DNA of 64,000 nt from CALRQJ02 sp943370285 (GCA_943370285.1 CALRQJ020000002.1:1-64000), one strand, 5' to 3'. Shown: positions 1 to 8,870, counted from the stretch's first letter. Numbers and translations are program-made. Notes: generated by a model from the letters alone, not told the origin.

Positions 1-1
1 A

Positions 2-325
2 AAAGTAGTAACAAGTGTTGCCGAAAGCATAGGTTTGAAAAATGTAACCACTCAGCATACAAGGGCAGAAGATATTGTAAACAGAAAATTTGATTTTTCT
101 GTTTCAAGAGCAGTAGCACCTTTAAAGGATTTATGGCGTTGGTCAAAACCTTTGATTAAGAAAACGACCAATTCTCCCATACCAAATGGATTGATATGTT
201 TGAAAGGAGGGGACTTAACACAAGAAATATTTGAAAGTGGGGTAAAGCCTAATATGATTCACATCTACAGCCTTTTTCATGAACCATTTTTTCAAGAAAA
301 ACATCTGCTACATGTAGCCAAATAA
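2..325 (+). CDS. rsmG: 16S rRNA (guanine527-N7)-methyltransferase RsmG, 3' part
   Basis: This is the C-terminal part of RsmG (GidB), which uses SAM to methylate N7 of G527 in 16S rRNA. The reading frame is open from base 2, so the gene begins before the window. The motif HTRAEDI followed by FDFSVSRAVAPLKDL is the family signature for the later part of the Rossmann fold. The protein ends at the TAA before 325 with a short variable tail, as expected for the family. Only about 107 residues are visible, so the SAM-binding glycine loop cannot be checked. Confidence 0.85.
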   Translation, partial: KVVTSVAESIGLKNVTTQHTRAEDIVNRKFDFSVSRAVAPLKDLWRWSKPLIKKTTNSPIPNGLICLKGGDLTQEIFESGVKPNMIHIYSLFHEPFFQEKHLLHVAK

Positions 326-334
326 GCACAAAGC

Positions 335-970
335 TTATTTCACTTTCATAGATAAAAATCTAAAGTCAACCATCAAACCTGCACCACCACGAAGCGCTGC
401 TTTCTTAAAATCAGTACCAAATTGAGCACCAATTGTGGTGAATAGATTAAAACTTGAAAAACGAAGGTTTAAACCTGTTGTGGCGATATAGTAATTAAGA
501 TTATCTCTTTGTCCATTATTTACTCTAACCCGAGCTTGTCCTACACCTGCCGATAGTCTAAACCAATCGTCGAAAATCATTCCACCTTCAACTTCGTACA
601 CTAAGGCACCGGTATTATTTGTATTTGGGTATGATATGGCTCCTAAATCGTTTAAATTTTTGATGGCTTCTTTATTAAGGGTGCTGAAGCGACCAAAAAG
701 GCCAACAAAGTTGGAAGAGTAACCGCCGCCAATATCGAATCTATAGCCAAAGAAGCCTTCTCCAAAAGGAGTAACATATTTTTGGTCAAATTCAGGAGCT
801 ACATTAGCTGGGCCACTTTGATATTGAATTCCACCGCCAAAACGAAGATTCAATCTTTTTTCGGCTTTGTAGGTTTCAACTCTTTTCTCCACCATCTGAA
901 CCTGTGCATTTAATGCATAGCACGACAATGTGAGTACAGCAAATAGTACAATAGGTCTCATAAGGTTCAT
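335..970 (-). CDS. Predicted outer-membrane beta-barrel-like protein
   Basis: A 211-residue protein with a clear Sec signal peptide (hydrophobic run after MNLMRP, ending near ALNAQ). The rest alternates aromatic and polar residues in short glycine-bounded segments (FGGGIQYQ, GEGFFGYRFDIGGGYSS, LRLSAGVG-like stretches) and ends in a strand-like tail, RFLSMKVK. This fits a small outer-membrane barrel, but I do not recognise a named family. It is convergent with rsmG (9 bases apart) and is separated by about 210 bases from aat. No function can be assigned. The 971-1183 gap upstream shows nothing I can name. Confidence 0.6.
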   Translation of the reverse strand: MNLMRPIVLFAVLTLSCYALNAQVQMVEKRVETYKAEKRLNLRFGGGIQYQSGPANVAPEFDQKYVTPFGEGFFGYRFDIGGGYSSNFVGLFGRFSTLNKEAIKNLNDLGAISYPNTNNTGALVYEVEGGMIFDDWFRLSAGVGQARVRVNNGQRDNLNYYIATTGLNLRFSSFNLFTTIGAQFGTDFKKAALRGGAGLMVDFRFLSMKVK

Positions 971-1183
971 TTGTTACACAATTTGTTAACTACGCTTGGT
1001 GTTCGTATAGGTTGCTATTGTATACAGATAGGTGACTGTACACAACAAAGTGTGACTACTGAATGGTGGATTAAAATTGTGGAAGTAATTTCCTAGGGCT
1101 TGAAGTAGGATTGGATGTCTCAAATTTATGATTAATAATCAATTAACACTATTTTATGTTGGAAAAAACCAATAAAAATTGGT

Positions 1184-1831
1184 TTATTTCTTATTCAAAC
1201 CTGAAATTAGGGCTAAAAATTGGGTTCTTTTAATCATTTCTGCCCCTAAACTTTCTAAATGTGGTGTGTAAACCTGGCAATCTATTAATGTACAACCTCG
1301 CTGTTTTAATTGATTGACGAGATGAATAAAAGCAAATTTGCTGGCATTGGAGACATGGCTAAACATACTTTCGCCAAAAAATATATGGCCTAATTTTATT
1401 CCATATAAACCGCCAACCAGCACATTGTTTTGCCAAGTCTCGGCAGCTATGACATATCCCATTTGATGTAGTTTGATAAATGCCGCTTCAACATCATCGG
1501 TAATCCAAGTGCCGTCTTGGTTTGGCCGGTTAGTGTTTTTACAATGATTAATTACTTGTTGAAAATTGGTATTGAAGCGGTACTCAAAGCAATTTTGTTT
1601 TAAAACTTGTTGCATGCTTTTAGACACTTTCAACTTGTTAGGAAAAAGCACAAAACGAGGGTCGGGGCACCACCACATAGGAATATCACCATCATACCAA
1701 GGGAAGATGCCTTTTTGGTAAGCAAACAATAACCGTTCTACAGACAAATCGCCACCAATTGCTAATAAACCATCGGGTAAGGCTTCTTCAACCGGAGGGA
1801 ACCATAGCGATTCATCTAAAGCATACAACAT
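1184..1831 (-). CDS. aat: Leucyl/phenylalanyl-tRNA--protein transferase
   Basis: Aat transfers Leu or Phe from charged tRNA to the N-terminal Arg or Lys of proteins, creating a destabilising N-terminus (N-degron). The 215-residue length is typical. The N-terminus shows the hallmark LWFPPVEEALPDGLLAIGGD, then KGIFPWYD and WWCPDPRFVLFP, all highly conserved in the family. Further on, GGLYGIKLGHIFFGESMF is the GNAT-like core motif. The gene sits 26 bases downstream of clpS on the same strand, so both ends of the pathway (tagging and recognition) are probably co-transcribed. The start at 1831 matches the usual family N-terminus. Confidence 0.96.
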   Translation of the reverse strand: MLYALDESLWFPPVEEALPDGLLAIGGDLSVERLLFAYQKGIFPWYDGDIPMWWCPDPRFVLFPNKLKVSKSMQQVLKQNCFEYRFNTNFQQVINHCKNTNRPNQDGTWITDDVEAAFIKLHQMGYVIAAETWQNNVLVGGLYGIKLGHIFFGESMFSHVSNASKFAFIHLVNQLKQRGCTLIDCQVYTPHLESLGAEMIKRTQFLALISGLNKK

Positions 1832-1857
1832 GGTTGATAGAAAATTTATCAGTAGGA

Positions 1858-2154
1858 TTATCTATTGGCAGCAATTTCGATTGTTGCACCAATACCTCTG
1901 TCAGTTATTGCATCACACATAGGTTTTAAGTCATCATAATCACCATGTTTAACTGCATATTTTCCTTTAGTGTGAATTAAAAAAGCACATTGCTCTGCTT
2001 GCTCAGGTAAATGATTACATATTTCGATCAAGGTTTCAATAACCCATTCAAACGTATTCACTTCATCATTCCAAACAATGAGACTAAACTGTTTTTCAAG
2101 TTCCGTAATCACATCGGTATCTACCCATTGTTGATGCTGCGTTTCTGTATTCAT
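1858..2154 (-). CDS. clpS: ATP-dependent Clp protease adaptor ClpS
   Basis: ClpS binds proteins with N-terminal Leu, Phe, Tyr or Trp and delivers them to the Clp AAA+ unfoldase. The 98-residue protein has an unstructured N-terminus and then the conserved core. IVWNDEVNTFEWVIETLI corresponds to the ligand-pocket segment (NDxxxxxxxVIxxL) and IHTKGKYAV to the second pocket segment with its conserved His. It lies directly upstream of aat. A possible -7 box (TAATTTTG) lies about 25 bases before the ATG. Confidence 0.95.
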   Translation of the reverse strand: MNTETQHQQWVDTDVITELEKQFSLIVWNDEVNTFEWVIETLIEICNHLPEQAEQCAFLIHTKGKYAVKHGDYDDLKPMCDAITDRGIGATIEIAANR

Positions 2155-2177
2155 ACTCGATGACCAAATAGTAGAAA

Positions 2178-2185
2178 CAAAATTA
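2178..2185 (-). promoter_or_regulatory. Possible -7 promoter box for clpS-aat
   Basis: Read on the minus strand, TAATTTTG matches the Bacteroidota TAnnTTTG consensus and lies 24 bases before the clpS start codon. No good TTTG box is present at the expected upstream distance, so this is only a weak prediction. Confidence 0.35.
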
Positions 2186-2239
2186 GCTTAATCTGCCTTA
2201 TTCTTTTTTTAGATTATTTAGTGTTTTTTCGAAAAAATA

Positions 2240-2270
2240 TTTGGCTGAAAAAACTGTACCCTTATCTTTG
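2240..2270 (+). promoter_or_regulatory. Promoter of tRNA-Val
   Basis: TTTG at 2240-2243, a 19-base spacer, then TATCTTTG at 2263-2270. This is a full match to the Bacteroidota housekeeping promoter (TTTG / TAnnTTTG). The predicted transcription start is about 7 bases downstream, some 12 bases before the tRNA. Confidence 0.78.
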
Positions 2271-2288
2271 CAATCCGATTTTGAAAAA

Positions 2289-2363
2289 GGGAGTTTAGCT
2301 CAGTTGGTTTAGAGCATCTGCCTTACAAGCAGAGGGTCGGCGGTTCGACCCCGTCAACTCCCA
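2289..2363 (+). tRNA. tRNA-Val (anticodon TAC)
   Basis: A full cloverleaf can be folded. The acceptor stem is GGGAGTT with AACTCCC (2356-2362) and the discriminator is A at 2363. The D-loop region is AGCTCAGTTGGTTTAGAGC, the anticodon loop CTTACAA sits on a TCTGC/GCAGA stem, and the T-loop is TTCGACC. Anticodon TAC reads GTA, so valine. CCA is not encoded. It has its own promoter and terminator, so it is a monocistronic tRNA gene. Confidence 0.97.
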
Positions 2364-2364
2364 C

Positions 2365-2399
2365 AAAGCCTCGCAAAACTGCGAGGCTTTCTTATTTTT
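2365..2399 (+). terminator. Intrinsic terminator of tRNA-Val
   Basis: A perfect 11-bp stem (2365-2375 with 2380-2390, core GCCTCGC/GCGAGGC) has a four-base loop AAAC. A T-rich tail (TTTCTTATTTTT) follows directly. It begins two bases after the tRNA 3' end. Confidence 0.92.
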
Positions 2400-2463
2400 G
2401 TATTTGTTTATTGCTATGAATTTTACCCTGATTTGTTGAAAAAAATCGTAATTGATTTACCAT

Positions 2464-2943
2464 TTACGAACTCTTTTTAAACGAACTACGATAAACCATT
2501 AACGGTAACCATAGAATTAAGCCCGCTGCAATAAAACCTATCATGTGCAATGATTGCGGAAAGGTTGGATTGCGTAGAAAAAATGCAACACCAAAAAAAA
2601 GTATGGCACTACTTGTTACATAACATTCAATCCAAGCTCTGCGTTCTAAAGCTTTAATTTCTTTTGCATTAAACAATACCCACATGCCAATAAGTAACAT
2701 AGTAACGCCACTAAACACCCATACTATTTTGATGTTACTAATTAGTGTATCACTTAATGCTTGATTGGCTGCTGTTGTAGCTAAAGCTGATCTTAACTCT
2801 TGTAGTCCTAACAAAGAATGTGGTATTGATACAGCGATCATAAACCAACCGAAAATAATAGCGGAGGTGTGACAAATGGTTGAAGGTTTCATGGCAATAG
2901 TTTTAGGTTGTTTAAAACTACTCATAAGTTTTTGGCTTTGCAA
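2464..2943 (-). CDS. Small four-helix membrane protein, unrecognised
   Basis: A 159-residue protein with four hydrophobic segments: roughly residues 26-46 (SAIIFGWFMIAVSIPHSLLG), 72-90 (KIVWVFSGVTMLLIGMWVLF), 107-124 (VTSSAILFFGVAFFLR) and 134-152 (IGFIAAGLILWLPLMVY). No signature motif is recognised. The first ATG is at 2943, but in-frame ATGs at 2925 and 2892 are equally plausible; the last gives MKPSTICHTS just before helix 1. It stands alone between the tRNA-Val terminator and the palindromic terminator at 2969-3000. The family is unknown and the function cannot be inferred. Confidence 0.6.
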   Translation of the reverse strand: MQSQKLMSSFKQPKTIAMKPSTICHTSAIIFGWFMIAVSIPHSLLGLQELRSALATTAANQALSDTLISNIKIVWVFSGVTMLLIGMWVLFNAKEIKALERRAWIECYVTSSAILFFGVAFFLRNPTFPQSLHMIGFIAAGLILWLPLMVYRSSFKKSS

Positions 2944-2968
2944 GCATCCGTTACAAATAGTACAAACA

Positions 2969-3000
2969 AAAAGCCATAATGCAATTGCATTATGGCTTTT
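2969..3000 (-). terminator. Palindromic terminator downstream of the receptor gene at 3021
   Basis: A perfect 32-base palindrome centred between 2984 and 2985 (core AAGCCATAATGCA and its complement), starting 21 bases after the stop of the minus-strand receptor gene. A-rich sequence on the plus strand (ACAAACAAA) gives a T-rich tail in the minus-strand transcript. Confidence 0.8.
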
Positions 3001-3020
3001 AATTCTTGGGGGTTAAATTA

Positions 3021-5651
3021 CTACTGACCCATCATATCCATTCCACCGCCTTGTTCGCCTTTAGTGTTTTTGCGCTTGAATAAATTCACATCAAACTTGC
3101 CAAAGCGATAGTTGAAATTTAATCTCAATACTTGAGGGTCTCTTCTACGCTGACTGATTTGAGTAAAATAAATACTCTCAGAGTAAGTCTTAAACAACTG
3201 AGTTCTAAAAATATCATTCATACTTAATGTTAATGAACCACTCTGACCGTTCTTCCATGTCCAATCTTTTCTGATGGCAATATCAATGGCATAACGTGGG
3301 AAGATATAACCCTGTGCTGAAACCTGAGCACCGCCGCCCATCCAGCCTCCACCGCCTCCGCCACCACCACGGCCACCACCACCGCCACCAGAACTTTGTG
3401 GTAAAACGGTTTTAGCTTGATAATCGCCACTTAACTGAATAGACAAGCCTTTTTTCAACTTGAAATTATTATTCATCTTAGCAAACCAACTCACTCTTTC
3501 GTTGCTTAAATTGGTTTGAATATTGTTGCCATTAATTTTTGAATTGAAAAGATTAGCATTAACAGTTAAATCCCACCATTTTGTTACGCCAATTTTATTG
3601 GTTAATTCAATACCATAAGACTGGCTGTTGTTGGCATTCACATAAGTGTTGAATATTGCACTATCAGCTGAATTTAGTGGACTAACTTCTTTGTATTGAA
3701 AACGTGTAATTAAGTCATCACTTTGCTTATAAAAGATGGTGGCTAAGAAATTTGCTCCTTTTTTGTAAGCATTATTATAAGAAAACTCAAACGAGTTGGT
3801 AAACTCAGGTGTTAAACCTGCATTACCTACGTTTAAGTTTTGGGGATCAGTATAGTCAATAAATGGCATCAGTTGAAAGAAGTTTGGTCGGTTAATTCTA
3901 CGAGAGTAGTTAAACTGTAAGTCTTCTTTATCCGATATTTTATTGGTGATAAAAGCACTAGGGAACAAGCTCAGCGGAAATTTAACATTAAAGGCTGAAT
4001 CTCTACCAATCAAAGTACCATCATAATTAGAGCTTTCTGCTCTTAATCCAAACTGATAACTCCATGCTTTATGTTTTAAACTGTAAGAAACATAAGCTGC
4101 ATATACTTGATCGGTAAACTTATAGTTACTACTTATCGTTGGTAGCAACTCATATTTCCCACTTCCGTTATTAAAGAAATATTGTTCGTTATCGTTTCTA
4201 AAATTACGAATGGCAATTCTTGCACCGGCTTCAATTTTACTATTATCGGTTATTGGGTTTTCATAATCTGTTTGAATCGTTAAAAAACGATTGTAACCAT
4301 CACCCAAAGTTTGCTGCAATAAAGGCAAGTATTTTGGAGTACTATTTGGCTGAAACGTTTGCGTATTAATCAATGATAAATTATCATTATTGCTAGAATT
4401 ATAATTTACATCGGCTGTTAACTCATGACCGTTTTTAGCAAAGTTGTGCTTGTAACTTAGTGTTGAACCGAAGTTTTTAAAATTCATCTCAGACAATGTT
4501 GTAATGTCACTATATGAGATCATGGCATTGTTGATAACAGAATCGATTTGTTGATCTTGTTCACTATCAAATTTGCCTCTGTTAAAACTACCGGCAACAG
4601 AAATGGTGTTTCTATTATCAATGAAGAAATCTAAACCGCCTCTTATAAAACCAAAATAACCAACACTCGTTCCATTATTCTCTTGAAAAATATTACTGAG
4701 TGGGTTAGTAAAGTTGTTACGCTCTGTAGATCCTGTTGTAATTGATTTTCTCTGATTGTAAGTACCACTTAAAAACATGTTTACCTTACGTTGTCTGAAG
4801 TTGATATCTCCACCAATATTCACTCGGCCACGGCTATCAATACCAGATCTTAAACCTCCATTATAACCGGTTTTCTTATTTTTCTTTAATACAATATTAA
4901 TAATACCGGCATTGCCGCCAGATGCATCGTATTTGGCAGAAGGGTTGGTAATTAACTCTACCTTATCAATAATATCTGCCGGAATTTGATCAAGAGTAAG
5001 GGTAGTTGGTCTGCCATCCACAAAAATAGTTGGAGCAGCATTTCTAAGCGTTACATTTCCATCTATATCAACATTCACAGAGGGAATGTTTCTCATGATT
5101 TCGGTAGCAGATTGACCGGTACTAACTAAGTTTTTATCTACATTAAATATCTTTCTATCTATACCTAACTCAAACATTTGCTTGGTACTTGTTACCACAA
5201 CATTGCCCAAATTTGCAGCATCTTGTTCTAATTTAATATTGCCCAAGTCTTTATCAACAGCAGCCATCATAGCTGTTCTATCTCCACCGGGTTTAAAATC
5301 AAATGCAACCGGTTGTTCTATTGCTTTGTAACCAATAGCACTAATTTTAAGTTTAAACTTACCCATAATTGGTAAATCTTCTAAACTAAAATCGCCGTTT
5401 GATTCTGTGATTAAAGTTTTGAGATTGGCTTCTTTCATTTTTTTAGTGGCGGGATCAAATTTGCTGCCCACTAAAAGAACCGTTGCGCCTTCAATACCTT
5501 TTCCTGTTTGCTTGTCAACAATTTTACCATAAAAATGGCCCATGTTGGTGTTTTGAGAAGCTCCACCACCGGGTCTACCGGTTGGCATTTGCGAAAATGT
5601 GTTTGAAAAACTAATGAATGTTAAAAGGGATAGTAATACAAAATATCTCAT
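3021..5651 (-). CDS. TonB-dependent receptor-like outer-membrane protein with CarboxypepD_reg-like domain
   Basis: An 876-residue outer-membrane protein. It has a signal peptide (to about residue 21, TFSQ) and a CarboxypepD_reg-like beta-sandwich (about 38-120, starting GHFYGKIVDKQTGKGIEGATVLL). A plug-like domain follows (about 150-265, with IMRNIPSVNVDIDGNVTLRN and ELITNPSAKYDASG), then a long barrel with many aromatic-ended strands. This layout matches the outer-membrane beta-barrel family 3 group of TonB receptors. No SusD partner lies nearby, so its cargo is unknown. Near residues 750-773 there is a glycine-rich insertion (two runs of 6 and 8 Gly followed by WMGGG). Transcription ends at the palindrome beyond 3021. 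Confidence 0.88.
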   Translation of the reverse strand: MRYFVLLSLLTFISFSNTFSQMPTGRPGGGASQNTNMGHFYGKIVDKQTGKGIEGATVLLVGSKFDPATKKMKEANLKTLITESNGDFSLEDLPIMGKFKLKISAIGYKAIEQPVAFDFKPGGDRTAMMAAVDKDLGNIKLEQDAANLGNVVVTSTKQMFELGIDRKIFNVDKNLVSTGQSATEIMRNIPSVNVDIDGNVTLRNAAPTIFVDGRPTTLTLDQIPADIIDKVELITNPSAKYDASGGNAGIINIVLKKNKKTGYNGGLRSGIDSRGRVNIGGDINFRQRKVNMFLSGTYNQRKSITTGSTERNNFTNPLSNIFQENNGTSVGYFGFIRGGLDFFIDNRNTISVAGSFNRGKFDSEQDQQIDSVINNAMISYSDITTLSEMNFKNFGSTLSYKHNFAKNGHELTADVNYNSSNNDNLSLINTQTFQPNSTPKYLPLLQQTLGDGYNRFLTIQTDYENPITDNSKIEAGARIAIRNFRNDNEQYFFNNGSGKYELLPTISSNYKFTDQVYAAYVSYSLKHKAWSYQFGLRAESSNYDGTLIGRDSAFNVKFPLSLFPSAFITNKISDKEDLQFNYSRRINRPNFFQLMPFIDYTDPQNLNVGNAGLTPEFTNSFEFSYNNAYKKGANFLATIFYKQSDDLITRFQYKEVSPLNSADSAIFNTYVNANNSQSYGIELTNKIGVTKWWDLTVNANLFNSKINGNNIQTNLSNERVSWFAKMNNNFKLKKGLSIQLSGDYQAKTVLPQSSGGGGGGRGGGGGGGGWMGGGAQVSAQGYIFPRYAIDIAIRKDWTWKNGQSGSLTLSMNDIFRTQLFKTYSESIYFTQISQRRRDPQVLRLNFNYRFGKFDVNLFKRKNTKGEQGGGMDMMGQ

Positions 5652-5769
5652 GTTGCTTATTTATATGCTTATATAACACAAAGGTGGCTCAATAGTTAAG
5701 TGACCGGTTCTCTAATTTGATAAGCGGTATTATAGCTGAAAGGGTGGGGGAGTTGGCAATCAGCTAAGG

Positions 5770-6378
5770 TTATTGGGTAAACATGGTAAGTAAAACCTGA
5801 AGTAATCCAATTACAAAGCCTAAAACGCCTCCAATTATCTCTACAAATTTGAATTCTTTTGCCATGATTTGAATCAACACTTGTTCTAGTTTATCAGACG
5901 AAAAAGCGGCAACTTTTTGGGTAACAATTTTTTCTAAATCTAATTCTGCTTTTAGATTGCCCATGTATTGGTTCATTAACAGCGGAAATAACGCTTCTAG
6001 TTCGGTCATGAAAACAGCTTTCAACTGTCCTATTGTTTTTTCTCCAATGAACATACTTATCATTGGCATTGTTTCGGATAGCTTGGTTTTCAAAAAGTTA
6101 TCAATATGCGAATCTACCAGTGGCATGATCTTTTTCAAATTCTCGGGACTTGCTATTTTACCTTGAATATCATCGAAAGACAATAACTCCTTGCTCACCA
6201 AAGCACCCAATTTTTCGGCGAATTGTTGTTGACGTTTAGGAAATATTCCCTGAAAGGTCATACCTAGCACTCTTACCGGTAAACGGGGGTGAAATAGCAT
6301 TTTAATTGCTATATAATTGGTGAACCATCCAATAAAGGCTGAAATAAATGGTATGAGAATAAGAAGCCAATAATTCAT
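5770..6378 (-). CDS. DUF445 family membrane protein
   Basis: About 202 residues. The N-terminal helix MNYWLLILIPFISAFIGWFTNYIAIKMLFHP and the following LPVRVLGMTFQGIFPKRQQQFAEKLG are the signature of DUF445 (YheB-like) proteins. A C-terminal hydrophobic helix (IIGGVLGFVIGLLQVLLTMF) suggests anchoring at both ends. I chose the ATG at 6378 because a longer open frame upstream would run into the tRNA-His gene. The biochemical role of the family is not established. Confidence 0.85.
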   Translation of the reverse strand: MNYWLLILIPFISAFIGWFTNYIAIKMLFHPRLPVRVLGMTFQGIFPKRQQQFAEKLGALVSKELLSFDDIQGKIASPENLKKIMPLVDSHIDNFLKTKLSETMPMISMFIGEKTIGQLKAVFMTELEALFPLLMNQYMGNLKAELDLEKIVTQKVAAFSSDKLEQVLIQIMAKEFKFVEIIGGVLGFVIGLLQVLLTMFTQ

Positions 6379-6437
6379 GATACAATAATTAAAACAAGAA
6401 AACCTTGTAGCTCGTCGCATACAAGGCTTTAAAGAAG

Positions 6438-6512
6438 GGAGGCTGAAGGGTCTCGAACCCTCGGCCTTCAGTGCCACAAACTGACGCTCTAACCTGCTGA
6501 GCTACAGCCTCC
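6438..6512 (-). tRNA. tRNA-His (anticodon GTG)
   Basis: On the minus strand the acceptor stem is GAGGCTG/CAGCCTC. An extra 5' G (-1, at 6512) faces discriminator C73 (6438), the specific hallmark of tRNA-His. The D-arm is TAGCTCAGCAGGTTAGAGC, the anticodon loop TTGTGGC gives anticodon GTG, and the T-arm is GAGGGTTCGAGACCCTT. CCA is not encoded. A possible -7 box (TATTTTTG) lies about 28 bases upstream. Confidence 0.97.
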
Positions 6513-6539
6513 ACATAAACCGCCTTTGATAGCGGGCTG

Positions 6540-6547
6540 CAAAAATA
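6540..6547 (-). promoter_or_regulatory. Possible -7 promoter box of tRNA-His
   Basis: TATTTTTG on the minus strand matches TAnnTTTG, 28 bases before the tRNA 5' end. No convincing TTTG box lies 19-21 bases further upstream. Confidence 0.4.
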
Positions 6548-6688
6548 GGGTAAAAGACCATTTGAAGAAACTGTTTTTCACTAAAAAATTTCTTTCTCTT
6601 GATTTTAATGTTACAAATCTTATTTCAACCTTTCATCAAAAACTCTTGTTAAATGCATTTGTAATTAAGTGTCAGCCAATTTTTGATT

Positions 6689-6696
6689 TACATTTG
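6689..6696 (+). promoter_or_regulatory. Possible -7 promoter box of the protease gene
   Basis: TACATTTG matches TAnnTTTG. Transcription would start around 6703, so translation would either be leaderless from the ATG at 6704 or begin at the second in-frame ATG at 6725 with a leader of about 21 bases. Confidence 0.45.
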
Positions 6697-6703
6697 AACC
6701 TAC

Positions 6704-8851
6704 ATGAAACAAATTTTCACCTTTATGTTTAAAAGACAAGTACTGCCCGTTGTATTAATTATTGTATTTGCAGTTTCTTTTATTGCCTTTCGTTACCAGG
6801 GAAATGGTAACGAACCTGTTTCTAAGCAACAAAAAATACTAACTTCTTTAAGTAATATTATTGAAGATGAACATTACAGCCCAAGAAAGATTGATGACGC
6901 ATTTTCTAAAGAAATGTTCACCAAATTTTTGGAAACATTAGACTTTGACAAAGTATTCTTTTTGCAGACAGATATTTCCGGGTTTAAAAAATTTGAATAT
7001 AAATTGGATGATGAAATACATGGCGCCGAGTTGCAGTTTTTGCCTGCAGTAACAGAAGTATTCAATAAACGAGTGAATGAAGCGGCACAAATTGCAAAGG
7101 ATTTTTTATCAAAGCCTTTTGAGTTTACTACAGAAGAAGTGGCTGTTTTGGATGCCGAAAAAATTGGTTATCCGGCTAATGAAACCGAAAGAAAAGAAAG
7201 ATGGCGTTTACGTTTAAAGTACCTGACTTTAGAACGTTATGCCGATTTATTAGACCAAAGAGAGAAAAATAAAGGCAAGGCTGATTTTGTGGTCAAATCC
7301 GATGCAGAATTAGAAGCCGATGCTAGGGCAAGGGTAACTAAATTGATGGATAAAACCTTTGATCGTTACAAGTTAAAGTTTAATGATGATGATAAGTTCA
7401 ACATGTTTGTAAATACCATTACCGATATGATGGACCCTCACAGCAGTTACTTAGCTCCTGTTGATAAACGTTATTTTGACGAACAATTCAGCGGCAAGTT
7501 TTATGGCATTGGCGCCAGTTTGAGAGAAGAAGATGGTATCATTAAAATCGCTTCTGTTGTAACCGGAAGTCCGGCTTGGAAAGGTGGCGAAATTCAAGTG
7601 GGAGATGTAATTCTAAAAGTTGGTCAGGGTAAAAATGAGCCGATAGATTTAACGGGTTATAGCGTAGAAGATGCGGTTAAATTGATTCGTGGCGATAAAG
7701 CAACAGAAGTTAAACTCACCATCAAAAAACCTGATGGAGCCATTAAAGTAATATCTATTATTAGAGACGAAATAGTACAAGACGAAGGTTATGTACGTAG
7801 TGCGATTGTAAAAGGAAAAAACAAAATTGGTTACATCTATTTACCGGATTTTTATGCCGATTTTGAAAGACCAAATACCCTCAGCTGTGCAGCGGATGTG
7901 GCCCGAGAAATCACCAATTTACAAGAAGAAAATGTAGAAGGCATTGTCATTGATTTGAGAAATAATGGCGGTGGGTCATTATCTGAAGTAGTAAAAATGG
8001 TTGGCTTATTCATTCAAAATGGACCTGTTGTACAAGTAAAAGATAAAGATGGCCGTGTTAGCGACTGGAGTGATAGAGATAAAAGCATTTTATACGATGG
8101 CCCATTGGCCGTAATGGTAAATGAACAAAGTGCTTCTGCTTCTGAAATTTTTGCCGCTGCCATTCAAGATTATAAGAGAGGCATAATCATTGGTAGTACT
8201 TCAACTTTTGGTAAAGGAACCGTTCAACGCCCTATTCCATTTGGTAAACCACTCGATTTTTTCAGCGGTAGAACAGAATTTGGATCAATCACTTTAACCA
8301 TTCAAAAATTCTACCGAGTTAATGGTGGCTCCACTCAATTAAAAGGTGTTACACCTGATATTGTGATTCCTGACCAATTAGAATATTTGAAGTTTGTAAG
8401 GGAGAAAAATTACCCTAATCCATTGCCATGGGATGAAATCAACAAAGCACCTTACACAACTTTCAATAGTGGAACCAATTGGGCGGCTATCAAAGCTAAA
8501 AGTGAGCAACGTATAAAAAACAATAAAGTATTTAGCTTGATAGATGATAATGCAAAATGGTTAGCTACTGAGAATGATAAAGTGTATAATTTGAGTTTAG
8601 CCAAATACCAGCAAGACCTAAAAAGATTGAGAGAAACGGTGAAGCAAAATGATAATCTTACCCGTTTGGAACAAGAAATGAAGATAGAAGGATTAGCTGT
8701 GGATAACTATAAGTATAATAATGTAGACAAAGACAAGGGTGAACGCTACAAACAATGGCTCAAAAATTTGCGTTCTGATGTTTACATCGACGAAGCAACG
8801 AAGGTTGTTAGCGACATGATAAATGAAAAAACGAACACTGTAAAAAACTAA
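6704..8851 (+). CDS. prc: Carboxy-terminal processing protease (Prc/Tsp type, S41)
   Basis: A 715-residue periplasmic or envelope protease that degrades or trims proteins recognised by their C-termini. An N-terminal signal/anchor helix (PVVLIIVFAVSFIAF) is followed by the Prc-type N-terminal helical domain (to about 230). Next come a PDZ domain (about 240-330, with the ligand loop FYGIGASLR) and the S41 catalytic domain. The Ser/Lys dyad is visible: middle Ser of SASASE (Ser478) and Lys504 in FGKGTVQ. The C-terminal basic helical region (about 580-715) is the long tail found in Tsp but not in short CtpA proteins. The ATG at 6725 is an alternative start. The gene stands alone; the structured element at 8871 follows it. 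Confidence 0.93.
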   Translation: MKQIFTFMFKRQVLPVVLIIVFAVSFIAFRYQGNGNEPVSKQQKILTSLSNIIEDEHYSPRKIDDAFSKEMFTKFLETLDFDKVFFLQTDISGFKKFEYKLDDEIHGAELQFLPAVTEVFNKRVNEAAQIAKDFLSKPFEFTTEEVAVLDAEKIGYPANETERKERWRLRLKYLTLERYADLLDQREKNKGKADFVVKSDAELEADARARVTKLMDKTFDRYKLKFNDDDKFNMFVNTITDMMDPHSSYLAPVDKRYFDEQFSGKFYGIGASLREEDGIIKIASVVTGSPAWKGGEIQVGDVILKVGQGKNEPIDLTGYSVEDAVKLIRGDKATEVKLTIKKPDGAIKVISIIRDEIVQDEGYVRSAIVKGKNKIGYIYLPDFYADFERPNTLSCAADVAREITNLQEENVEGIVIDLRNNGGGSLSEVVKMVGLFIQNGPVVQVKDKDGRVSDWSDRDKSILYDGPLAVMVNEQSASASEIFAAAIQDYKRGIIIGSTSTFGKGTVQRPIPFGKPLDFFSGRTEFGSITLTIQKFYRVNGGSTQLKGVTPDIVIPDQLEYLKFVREKNYPNPLPWDEINKAPYTTFNSGTNWAAIKAKSEQRIKNNKVFSLIDDNAKWLATENDKVYNLSLAKYQQDLKRLRETVKQNDNLTRLEQEMKIEGLAVDNYKYNNVDKDKGERYKQWLKNLRSDVYIDEATKVVSDMINEKTNTVKN

Positions 8852-8870
8852 TTGTCTATTTTTTTTAGAG

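Noticed and set aside
1..325. rsmG as a marker for a nearby origin
   Set aside because: The rsmG-mnmG-parAB-origin arrangement of other phyla is not seen; neighbours here are unrelated genes.
6379..6477. N-terminal extension of the DUF445 protein
   Set aside because: It would read through the tRNA-His gene; the ATG at 6378 begins the conserved hydrophobic N-terminus.
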